NCBI GenBank assembly: GCA_963579025.1
Contig: CAUZFZ010000103.1
Location: 1-39,319, forward strand
Reading direction: 5' to 3'
Source: CAUZFZ01 sp963579025
Lineage (GTDB): Bacteria; Planctomycetota; Planctomycetia; Planctomycetales; Planctomycetaceae
Length of the DNA: 39,319 bases
The position numbers and the translations under genes are program-made. Each line of letters begins with the position of its first letter. Position 1 is the stretch's first letter. Positions 33,500 to 39,319 of this stretch are shown piece by piece. Below the pieces are notes generated by a model, which saw only the letters and a program-made list of their open reading frames with translations, searched no databases and was not told the DNA's origin.

Positions 33500-34555
33500 T
33501 TACGCAGCGATCGGAGTGCGCTGGTCGTCAGACATGCCATCCGGGTAGCGGGCGATTAAATGTCTCGCCTGTTTCCATTCGGTCTTCAAACCGATCAGGT
33601 CCGAGCTGCGGAGAGTGCGTCGCTGCAGAATACGATCGCTGCGGATGAGATTGACGAGATGTCCATAGTGACGAATCGTCTCCCGCTGAATCTTGCCCAG
33701 CATCCCGGGTGGTTTACGGGCCACGATCGAAGCAGACACAGCTCGCAGGTGTCCGTAAAGCTGCTCGATCATCAGTTCCGCGTGGTCCAGCGTTGCTCCG
33801 GCCGCTTCCAGTTGGTCGACCAGATTCTGGTGAAACCGTTGGAAATGTTCCCTGTGTTGAGAGTCTTCGGCCGTCGCCAGCCGGGGTGCCAATGCCGGTT
33901 CGCGATCCTCCTGCAGACAGGCGATCCGAGGAATCAGATGAATGCGGCTTTGCAACGCCGCCATTTGCGAGAGGATGACTTCTGAGAATTGCCGGCCGTT
34001 CAGGAAGTCGCTGCATTCTGATGCGTTGCGGTAGGTCTCGTAGGCAAGTTTGGTTCGATGGACTCCCGGGACGGTTGAAAACCAGTCACGCGCGAGCGTT
34101 CGAAACCGGACGACGGGGCTGTCGTTCTTGATGGATCGAGCTGGCAAGACGTAGCAGCGCCCCTTGCGAGCCAGATCACTGACGGTGATTCCGACGGCCG
34201 ATCCGAATCCAGGATGCGCCTCCAGAAAATCGATAGCCATTTCGAGGGTCGTCGGAAACGCGAAGTCTCCGTCGCTGAAGACGGCGGCATACGGTGTGAT
34301 CAGCCGTTTCAGCACGTTCCGGCAGACCTGCAGATGACCGGCTTCTGAGTAGCCATAATGCAGTTTCAGACCCGTGGTCGTGGCGACAGCCGTTCGGTTC
34401 TCCCGCGCGAATTCCGGACTGCTCGAATCAGCGATCACGACACGAAAGCGAAATTCCACGTCGGACAGATACCTCAGTTGCCGGCGCAGCACGGCCGGGC
34501 GATTCGATGTTGCTACGACAACGGTAAGTTGTGAGTCGGTTGTTGCCCCGCTCAT
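33500..34555 (-). CDS. glycosyltransferase, TIGR00180 family (GT2-like fold)
   Basis: 351 residues from the ATG at 34555, which follows AGGGGAAG at good spacing; a frame to 34741 has no support. The nucleotide-sugar-binding fold begins QLTVVVATSNRPAVLRRQLR, then FRFRVVIADSSSPEFARENR. The metal-binding D-x-D-like motif is SDGDFAFP (about residue 105), after LITPYAAV, followed by TTLEMAIDFLEAHPGFGSAV. The C-terminal half is helical, with QLEAAGATLDHAELMIEQLY. TIGR00180-type enzymes add sugars or are involved in exopolysaccharide or lipid glycosylation; the acceptor is unknown. The protein is cytoplasmic with no signal peptide. It is the gene upstream of amt on the same strand, with 362 bases between, so a shared transcript is not expected because of the strong amt promoter. 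Confidence 0.85.
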   Translation of the reverse strand: MSGATTDSQLTVVVATSNRPAVLRRQLRYLSDVEFRFRVVIADSSSPEFARENRTAVATTTGLKLHYGYSEAGHLQVCRNVLKRLITPYAAVFSDGDFAFPTTLEMAIDFLEAHPGFGSAVGITVSDLARKGRCYVLPARSIKNDSPVVRFRTLARDWFSTVPGVHRTKLAYETYRNASECSDFLNGRQFSEVILSQMAALQSRIHLIPRIACLQEDREPALAPRLATAEDSQHREHFQRFHQNLVDQLEAAGATLDHAELMIEQLYGHLRAVSASIVARKPPGMLGKIQRETIRHYGHLVNLIRSDRILQRRTLRSSDLIGLKTEWKQARHLIARYPDGMSDDQRTPIAA

Positions 34556-35005
34556 CACGCTTCCCCTGAGAGGCGGACTCTGCGGAGCTACCCCGCAGGT
34601 CACGGCCAGGACATGCTTCAATTGAGCCAATCGACGGGAGTTCCGCAGGCCAACGAAGAAGGCGACGACAACTCGAAGACATCGGACAACAGATCCCCGT
34701 GATCTGGACATCGGAATTCTGAGCGGCTGACGCCAGCCCATTCCCTCGATTCAGATGCGCGAGCGCGACCCTCTCGCCATTCAGTTTGACGGTCTCACAA
34801 GCGGGGCAAACTGCATCGAATTGGCAATGCGTCAACTTGAGTTTGGGCGTCTCACGCTGTGCTTCAGGCAGTGTCCCCCTCCCGCGATCCTGGATTTTCC
34901 TGTCGATTCGTTGAAGCGCCACGGTGTGGGATTTACTCTGCCCGCCTGCCTGCGACGGAAATCAGCGCAGGACGCGTCACCAACTGCAGCCGGAGCACCT
35001 GAGAG
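34556..35005. other. 450-bp divergent intergenic region, no gene recognised
   Basis: It separates the minus-strand glycosyltransferase from the plus-strand oxidoreductase, so it should contain promoters for both. An open plus frame at 34755-35009 has no family resemblance. A TTGACG near 34787 is a possible -35, but no TATAAT-like box follows at 16-18 bases. No repeats of note were seen. Confidence 0.45.
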
Positions 35006-36208
35006 ATGACCGAAACAACGAATGGATCTTTGAACCGCAAGCTGAATATGGCATTGGTTGGCGGAGGTCAGGGTTCGTTTATCGGCCGAGTGCATGCGAC
35101 GGCCGCCGTACTGGATAATCGTGCGGCCCTGGTGGCCGGTGCATTGTCCTCGAACGCCGAACGGGCGAAGGCTTCCGCACCCGCGTACGACATCCCTCTG
35201 GACCGGGCCTACGGTTCGTATCAGGAACTGATCGAGGTAGAGGGAAAGCGTCCGGAAGGTGAGCGGGTCGATTTCATTTCGGTCGCAACACCGAATCACA
35301 CGCACTTCGAAATTGCGAAAGCCGCCGTCGAAGCGGGCTTCAACGTCATTTGCGACAAGCCAATGACCTTCGATACGGCTCAGGCCGAGGAGCTGGTGGC
35401 CGCCGTCGAATCATCCGGCGTCGTCTTTGCCGTGACTCACAACTACACGGGATATCCACTGGTGCGGCATGCCCGCGAGATGATCCTCGGTGGAGAACTC
35501 GGTGAGATTCAGGCTTTCCGATCGAATTACATTCAGGGCTGGTTGCGCACGCGACTGGAAGAGGAAGATCAGAAGCAGGCTGCCTGGCGAACAGACCCCG
35601 CCCGCTCCGGAGCCGCTGGTTGTTTCGGCGACATCGGCACTCACGCCTACAACCTGGCCCGCTACATGACCGGTCTGATTCCGGCGGAAATCTCGTGCAA
35701 TCTGAAGGCCTTCGAAGAGGGTCGCGCGCTGGATGACTATGGCCACGCTGTCATCCGCATGGAAAACGGCGGAATCGGCACAGTCACGGCCAGTCAGATT
35801 TCACATGGCCGTGAGAACGACCTGTTCATCGAAATCGATGGCACAAAGGGCGCGCTCTCATGGCGACAGGAAAACCCCAACGAAATGATCGTCCGTCGCA
35901 ATGGTGAGCCGCACGCGATCCACACGCGTGATCCGAACGCTCCCTATCTGAAAGCATCCGGTGCGGCCGCCTGTCGCCTGCCCTCGGGGCACCCGGAAGC
36001 ATTCTTCGAGGCTTTCGCCAACGTCTATCGATTCGCTTACGACAGCATGATCAAGCGAGCGGCCGGCGAATCGTTCGAAACGAAGCACACGATCTACCCG
36101 AACGTGTACGACGGCTGCGAGGGCATGTACTTCATCCAGCAGTCCGTCGCTTCCAGCCAGCAGGGCGGTGCCTGGCTGCCCCTCAAGCACGAGTGTGCCC
36201 GTTCGTAG
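35006..36208 (+). CDS. Gfo/Idh/MocA-family oxidoreductase
   Basis: 400 residues. The NAD(P)-binding Rossmann motif is ALVGGGQGSFIGRVHATAAV (about residues 16-35). The usual E-K-P sugar-site motif is CDKPMTF (about 116-122), preceded by NVI. The C-terminal domain carries GCFGDIGTHAYNLARYMTG (about residues 210-228), where the Asp and His are the catalytic pair of this family. Such enzymes oxidise or reduce sugar or cyclitol substrates. The gene lacks a signal peptide, unlike many secreted planctomycete members, so it should act in the cytoplasm. It lies 26 bases before the HAD phosphatase gene, or overlaps it if that gene uses its upstream GTG. This suggests a two-gene operon handling a phosphorylated or oxidised sugar. 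Substrate is unknown. Confidence 0.92.
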   Translation: MTETTNGSLNRKLNMALVGGGQGSFIGRVHATAAVLDNRAALVAGALSSNAERAKASAPAYDIPLDRAYGSYQELIEVEGKRPEGERVDFISVATPNHTHFEIAKAAVEAGFNVICDKPMTFDTAQAEELVAAVESSGVVFAVTHNYTGYPLVRHAREMILGGELGEIQAFRSNYIQGWLRTRLEEEDQKQAAWRTDPARSGAAGCFGDIGTHAYNLARYMTGLIPAEISCNLKAFEEGRALDDYGHAVIRMENGGIGTVTASQISHGRENDLFIEIDGTKGALSWRQENPNEMIVRRNGEPHAIHTRDPNAPYLKASGAAACRLPSGHPEAFFEAFANVYRFAYDSMIKRAAGESFETKHTIYPNVYDGCEGMYFIQQSVASSQQGGAWLPLKHECARS

Positions 36209-36234
36209 TGTCAACGGACAGACCTCAAATTCGA

Positions 36235-36879
36235 ATGTGCATTGAAGCCGTCATCTTTGATTGCGACGGCACACTGGTCGACACGGAGTCGATCGAGAAC
36301 ACCGTGCTCCTTCAGTACGCACGAGAATTCGGTCTCTCGTTAACGCTCGAAGAAGCCGTCTGCAAATTCGCTGGCGTGAAGATGTCTGAGTGTGTCGAGA
36401 TGATCGAAGCAATGACGGGCAAGTCGTTGCCGGCCGAATTCGTGCCTGAGTTCCGACGTCGCTGCCGAGTCGAATTCGAAGCCGGTCTGAAACCGATCGA
36501 CGGCGTGGTCGATGTCCTGAGCGGGCTGCAACTGCCGTACTGTGTGGCTTCCAATGGACCACTCGAGAAGCTCGAACTGACACTGGGCCTGACCGGGCTG
36601 AAACGCTTCTTTGAGGATCGCGTCTACAGCGCTTATACAATCAACTCATGGAAGCCGGCGCCTGATCTGTTCCTGCACGCAGCCCGCGAACTTGAAACGT
36701 CGCCGCAGCGGTGCATTGTCGTGGAAGACAGTCTGCCGGGCATCCAGGCCGGAATCGCTGCGGGGATGCGCGTCATCGCATTTCGCGCGAGCGATCTTCC
36801 GTCCGAGATTCATGCCTGCGTCGACTCCGTACACGACTTTCGCGAGATCGGGTCGATCGTCCAGTCTCGAATCGTTTAA
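36235..36879 (+). CDS. HAD-IA family phosphatase (phosphoglycolate/sugar-phosphate type)
   Basis: 214 residues from the ATG at 36235. A GTG at 36193 would add 14 residues that do not fit the fold and would overlap the upstream stop. Motif I is FDCDGTLVDT with the nucleophile Asp 9 and acid Asp 11. Motif II is in CVASNGPLEKLE, motif III is the Lys in NSWKPAPDLFLHA, and motif IV is VVEDSLPGIQAG. The cap is the small C1 helical type. It hydrolyses a phosphate ester, likely a sugar phosphate or phosphoglycolate. It probably follows the Gfo/Idh gene in one transcript. The TAA stop codon (36877-36879) lies inside the left arm of the long inverted-repeat element at 36872-37085, so the last codons belong to that element. 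Confidence 0.92.
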   Translation: MCIEAVIFDCDGTLVDTESIENTVLLQYAREFGLSLTLEEAVCKFAGVKMSECVEMIEAMTGKSLPAEFVPEFRRRCRVEFEAGLKPIDGVVDVLSGLQLPYCVASNGPLEKLELTLGLTGLKRFFEDRVYSAYTINSWKPAPDLFLHAARELETSPQRCIVVEDSLPGIQAGIAAGMRVIAFRASDLPSEIHACVDSVHDFREIGSIVQSRIV

Positions 36880-37085
36880 CCGCGACCCAAAGGAGTCTGC
36901 CGCCTCCGACCGACCAACTTTGAGTGGACTGGATCGGCAGACTCCGTCGGGAAGCGCGTCGTGCGTAAGTGGCTCGGGGACTCAATCACCTGTCGCCGCG
37001 CTTCCCGACGGAAGTTGCCGACGACGTGTGCGAGTCAAACCCAAGGCGTTATCGAGGCAACTTCCTTTGGGTCGCGGTTAAACGA
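36872..37085. repeat. 214-bp cloverleaf-like element: closing stem plus three hairpins
   Basis: Closing arms at 36872-36894 and 37063-37085 are perfect complements over 23 bases. Inside, three hairpins follow without gaps. Hairpin A pairs 36892-36902 with 36935-36945 (GGAGTCTGCCG, 11 bp). Hairpin B pairs 36943-36958 with 36997-37012 (16 bp). Hairpin C pairs 37010-37019 with 37056-37065 (GGAAGTTGCC, 10 bp). Neighbouring stems share two or three bases at each boundary, as at a tight four-way junction. The element fills the gap between the convergent HAD and amidase genes, and its left arm includes the HAD stop codon. Confidence 0.85.
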
Positions 37086-37104
37086 GTCTCGTACTCGTCG
37101 CCGC

Positions 37105-37983
37105 TCATAGACACGTCACATCTGTTGACCGCGGGTCGTCTACCACGCAGCCACTGTGAAGCTGTCCATTCATTGCCGATTCACGCCACGGGCCGGGAGC
37201 GTCGAAGAAATCCTTCCGCATCTCCATGTCGGTGATCAGCAGTCCGGAGCGATGCACAGGGAGTTGACCGGTGATTGCTCCATCAGGCCTGACAGCGAAG
37301 TTGCCCCAACGCGACGGCCGCGTCGTGCTGTTGTTGGCACTGATCCAGAAGTGATTCTCCGCGGCGCGGCAGCTCATGGTCGCAGGGACGATTGTCTTCC
37401 AGATGTTGTAGTCCTGATCATCCACAACCGTCGCCCGTGCGTTGTGGAAGGACTGGAAGATGATCTGCACGTTTTCGCGCTTCAGATCGCGATACAACTC
37501 GGGGAATCGGTAGTCGTAGCAGATCAAGACACCACAGGTGATGCCCTTGATGCGGAACACACAATTGCGATTACCCGGCGAGTAGTACTTCAGGTCCAGC
37601 GTTGGACGCCTGCTATCCACTCCGGTGCAGAACCGCTTGTCGTACCGATTGACGATCTGTCCGCGCGAATTGATGACATAAACCGAATTGTGAGGCTTGT
37701 TCCCGTCGGTCAGGCGATGAGTCGAACCCAGCAGCACCCACAATTTAAGTTCCTTCGCGAGTTGCTGAATGTCGCGAGTCGCCGCGGTCAGCTCCTCCCA
37801 GTCAATCGCATCGGTATCGGGAATATCAACGCCCGCATACCCCGACAGCCCGCATTCGGAGAAGTGAGCAATGTCAGCCCCGTCGGAATGCGCCTGTCGC
37901 ATCAACCGCAGTACTTCCTTGCGGTTGTGCTTGATCTCAGGCTCAATGGAATACTGGCACGTGGCAACTCGGAGTGATTTCAT
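37105..37983 (-). CDS. carbon-nitrogen hydrolase (nitrilase superfamily amidase)
   Basis: 292 residues from the ATG at 37983. A longer frame to 38169 has no family support. It starts MKSLRVATCQYSIEPEIKHN, the first strand of the nitrilase fold. The catalytic trio is Glu 43 (AHFSECGLSGYAG), Lys 116 (NRYDKRFCTG) and Cys 155 (GVLICYDYRFPELYRDL). This is the full nitrilase-superfamily triad, so the protein should hydrolyse an amide, carbamoyl or nitrile bond in the cytoplasm. YDYRFPE after the Cys fits amidase or beta-ureidopropionase-like branches. The exact substrate is unknown. It converges on the HAD gene across the cloverleaf-like element, and diverges from the ThuA-like gene. Confidence 0.92.
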   Translation of the reverse strand: MKSLRVATCQYSIEPEIKHNRKEVLRLMRQAHSDGADIAHFSECGLSGYAGVDIPDTDAIDWEELTAATRDIQQLAKELKLWVLLGSTHRLTDGNKPHNSVYVINSRGQIVNRYDKRFCTGVDSRRPTLDLKYYSPGNRNCVFRIKGITCGVLICYDYRFPELYRDLKRENVQIIFQSFHNARATVVDDQDYNIWKTIVPATMSCRAAENHFWISANNSTTRPSRWGNFAVRPDGAITGQLPVHRSGLLITDMEMRKDFFDAPGPWRESAMNGQLHSGCVVDDPRSTDVTCL

Positions 37984-38259
37984 GGTTCGTCCACTGATGT
38001 GACGGGCGCTCTGGACCGGATCAATACGATGAATACGGATCGTAAGATCGGCCTGTCGATGTACCACTGAGTCGAGAAGAATTTTCCACGCGGGGAATGA
38101 CGAGAGCTGCCGGAAACGGTCGATAGAGAGGCCGAATCTGCCCTTTCCAGGCGGATCGCTTGCGGTCACCGGTCCTGCCGACCAATGTAGGTCTTTCCGG
38201 TTAGAGGACTGTGGCTCTCCAACCTCGTGACCGAACTGGAACTCCTTAGGGACAATTTA

Positions 38260-38967
38260 ATGAAACGCTGTCTGATCGAATGCCTTGCTGGTCTGATCCT
38301 GTGCTCCGTCGTTTCCTCGTCGCTGCAGGCTGACGACGCACCGCTGCAGATTCTGGTCATCACCGACGGCTGCTGCCACGACTATGCGTACCAGACCGAG
38401 TCGATGCAGAAGGCCTTCAAACGCGCTGACGTGGCGGCCGAGTGGACGGTCGTGGCTGAAGGCGGAAAAGGCACACAGGCCGAGATCAAGTTCTACGACG
38501 ATCCCGACTGGGCGAAGGGGTTCGACGTCGTTATCCACAACGAATGTTTCGCGAACACCGACAACCCAGAGTACATCCGCAAGATCACAGACGCACATAA
38601 GGCAGGCGTGAATGCGGTTGTCATTCATTGCGCCATGCATACGTATCGGGCAGCGAAGATTGATGACTGGCGCGAATTTCTGGGCGTTACCAGCCGCCGG
38701 CACGAACACAAGGCCGAGTACCCCGTCCGTGTTGTCGCTGAGAAGCACCCCGTTATGCAGGGCTTTCCCGCCGACTGGAAGACTCCCAAAGACGAGCTGT
38801 ACGTGATCGAGAAGGTCTGGCCGAAGACCAAAGGCTGGCCTCATCGATCAGCGAGAAGTCCGGCGAACTGCACCCGGTGCTGTGGACGAATCAGTACGGC
38901 AAGGCTCGCGTGTTCGGGACGACCTACGGGCACTCCAACGAGACGTTTGCGGATCCCGTGTTCCTGA
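38260..38967 (+). CDS. secreted ThuA-like domain protein, 3' end frameshifted
   Basis: The ATG at 38260 has an AGGGACAA leader and yields the signal peptide MKRCLIECLAGLILCSVVSS. The ThuA domain starts at LQILVITDGCCHDYAYQTES and continues through DVVIHNECFANTDNPEYIRK, AVVIHCAMHTYRA and PVMQGFPADWKTPKDELYVI to KVWPKTKG. After codon 192 the frame changes to an Arg/Ser-rich tail that does not fit the family and stops at 38967. The proper C-terminus (from LASSISEKSGELHPVLWTN) is encoded at 38835-39017 in another frame. ThuA-like proteins of planctomycetes are secreted and linked to sugar use; their chemistry is unproven. One lost base near 38834 would account for the shift. It could be a true mutation or a sequencing error. 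A terminator-like repeat follows. Confidence 0.85.
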   Translation: MKRCLIECLAGLILCSVVSSSLQADDAPLQILVITDGCCHDYAYQTESMQKAFKRADVAAEWTVVAEGGKGTQAEIKFYDDPDWAKGFDVVIHNECFANTDNPEYIRKITDAHKAGVNAVVIHCAMHTYRAAKIDDWREFLGVTSRRHEHKAEYPVRVVAEKHPVMQGFPADWKTPKDELYVIEKVWPKTKGWPHRSARSPANCTRCCGRISTARLACSGRPTGTPTRRLRIPCS

Positions 38968-39017
38968 ATGCTCTGACACGCGGCATCCAATGGGCGGCCG
39001 GTCGGTTGGAAGAATGA
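38835..39017 (+). pseudogene. frameshifted 3' segment of the ThuA-like gene
   Basis: From CTG at 38835 to TGA at 39015-39017, a 60-codon open frame reads LASSISEKSGELHPVLWTN, QYGKARVFGTTYGHSNETF and ADPVFLNALTRGIQWAAGRL. This is the normal end of ThuA-like proteins (Q-Y-G-K-x-R-V-F-G-T-T, then G-x-x-W-A-A-G). It is one base out of frame with the upstream part; inserting one base between 38834 and 38835 restores a continuous 252-residue protein. Confidence 0.9.
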
Positions 39018-39036
39018 CCAGCGGCTGGCGTTGAGA

Positions 39037-39099
39037 ATACAAGCCCGAAGCGCAAGCAAGTGAACCTGACCGTAAGTGATTCACTCGCTTGCGGTTTTT
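39037..39099 (+). terminator. hairpin with T-run after the ThuA-like gene, second copy of the dispersed repeat
   Basis: Bases 39037-39064 repeat the ATACAAGCCCGAAGCGCAAG sequence of the 6630 element with minor changes. CGCAAGCAAGTGAA at 39051-39064 pairs with 39080-39093 with one mismatch, over a 15-base loop, and is followed by GGTTTTTG (T-run at 39095-39099). It therefore looks like an intrinsic terminator for the ThuA-like gene. Confidence 0.75.
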
Positions 39100-39112
39100 G
39101 AAGTTGCACACT

Positions 39113-39200
39113 TCAGTCCCGAAGGGACGTGGGCAAATAGCCCGGGGTTTCAACCCCGGGAAAATCAGCCATTTCTGAACCACAGCCCCTACGGGCAACG
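39113..39200. repeat. palindrome-rich intergenic repeat near window end
   Basis: GTCCC-GAA-GGGAC (39116-39128) and the near-perfect CCCGGGGTT-TC-AACCCCGGG (39141-39160) lie close together. The style, with phrases such as AATAGCCCGGGGTTTCAACC, is one I recognise from planctomycete and verrucomicrobial intergenic repeats. No other copy is in the window. Confidence 0.6.
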
Positions 39201-39319
39201 CCGTTAAGGATAATCCAGGTGACTTGTTTGAGTTGAAGGTACGCCTTTCGTTGTGCGGCGGTGGCCTTGAGCAGTATCGGTTGCGTGGCCGACGGTTTGT
39301 CTTTTTTGTTGGCTTTGTA
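39113..39319 (-). other. open frame running off the window end, doubtful gene fragment
   Basis: On the minus strand a frame is open from 39319 (ending at the TGA at 39113-39115) for 68 codons. Its first part, YKANKKDKPSATQPILLK and TAAQRKAYLQLKQVTW, reads like a protein, but the second half is encoded by the palindromic repeat (GVETPGYLPT). It may be the end of a gene that lies outside the window, truncated by or running into the repeat, or simply an open frame. No family was recognised. Confidence 0.3.

Overview
The window looks like a chromosomal segment of a planctomycete, probably in or near the Planctomycetaceae. The lineage markers are a secreted sulfatase with the formylglycine motif, a DUF1549/DUF1553 cytochrome-type protein with two Ig-like modules, an NPCBM-domain protein, a ThuA-like protein, secreted Gfo/Idh-era sugar genes, a secreted PDZ protease with a Pro-rich linker, and an elongation factor G of the spirochaete/planctomycete/mitochondrial type. 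No rRNA, tRNA, CRISPR array, prophage or complete insertion sequence was seen. The assignment rests on protein families only and cannot be taken to genus.

Layout. 1-2.3 kb: a sulfatase between two decayed gene remnants (a sialidase-like fragment and an esterase-like C-terminus). 2.3-5.1 kb: methylmalonate-semialdehyde dehydrogenase overlapping a SirB1/transglutaminase-like gene, then a universal stress protein. 5.4-9.4 kb: an enolase-superfamily enzyme converging on two paralogous secreted beta-propeller proteins, with a perfect 30-bp inverted repeat between the convergent ends. 9.4-11.1 kb: an accessory island with a GIY-YIG protein and a type II toxin-antitoxin pair, bordered by inverted repeats and by a diverged direct repeat. 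11.1-18.8 kb: EF-G, a HEAT-repeat membrane protein, an MFS transporter with a large periplasmic insert, a small transporter-suffix membrane protein and an AlaC-like aminotransferase. 18.8-24.8 kb: a minus-strand series Mrp ATPase, CobA-HemD fusion, DUF1549/DUF1553 protein, with a DUF2293 gene just upstream of Mrp's own region. 24.8-29.7 kb: PDZ protease, YiiX-like peptidase, NPCBM protein and a TPR-like secreted protein, all on the minus strand. 29.9-31.4 kb: a secreted heptapeptide-repeat protein converging on an ECF-type sigma factor. 31.5-34.6 kb: an ammonium transporter with a consensus sigma-54 promoter, and a glycosyltransferase upstream of it. 35-39 kb: Gfo/Idh oxidoreductase plus HAD phosphatase, a striking 214-bp cloverleaf-like inverted-repeat element, a nitrilase-family amidase, and a frameshifted ThuA-like gene followed by repeats.

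How it works together. Much of the segment serves carbohydrate scavenging and sugar conversion (sulfatase, propellers, enolase-superfamily enzyme, MFS carrier, Gfo/Idh, HAD, ThuA), mixed with housekeeping genes (EF-G, tetrapyrrole synthesis, Fe-S ATPase, aminotransferase) and nitrogen acquisition (Amt). The most unusual features are non-coding: the four-way-junction element at 36872-37085, the sigma-54 promoter architecture of amt, a dispersed inverted-repeat family present twice at 3' ends of plus-strand genes, and the coding-like direct repeat that brackets the toxin-antitoxin pair.
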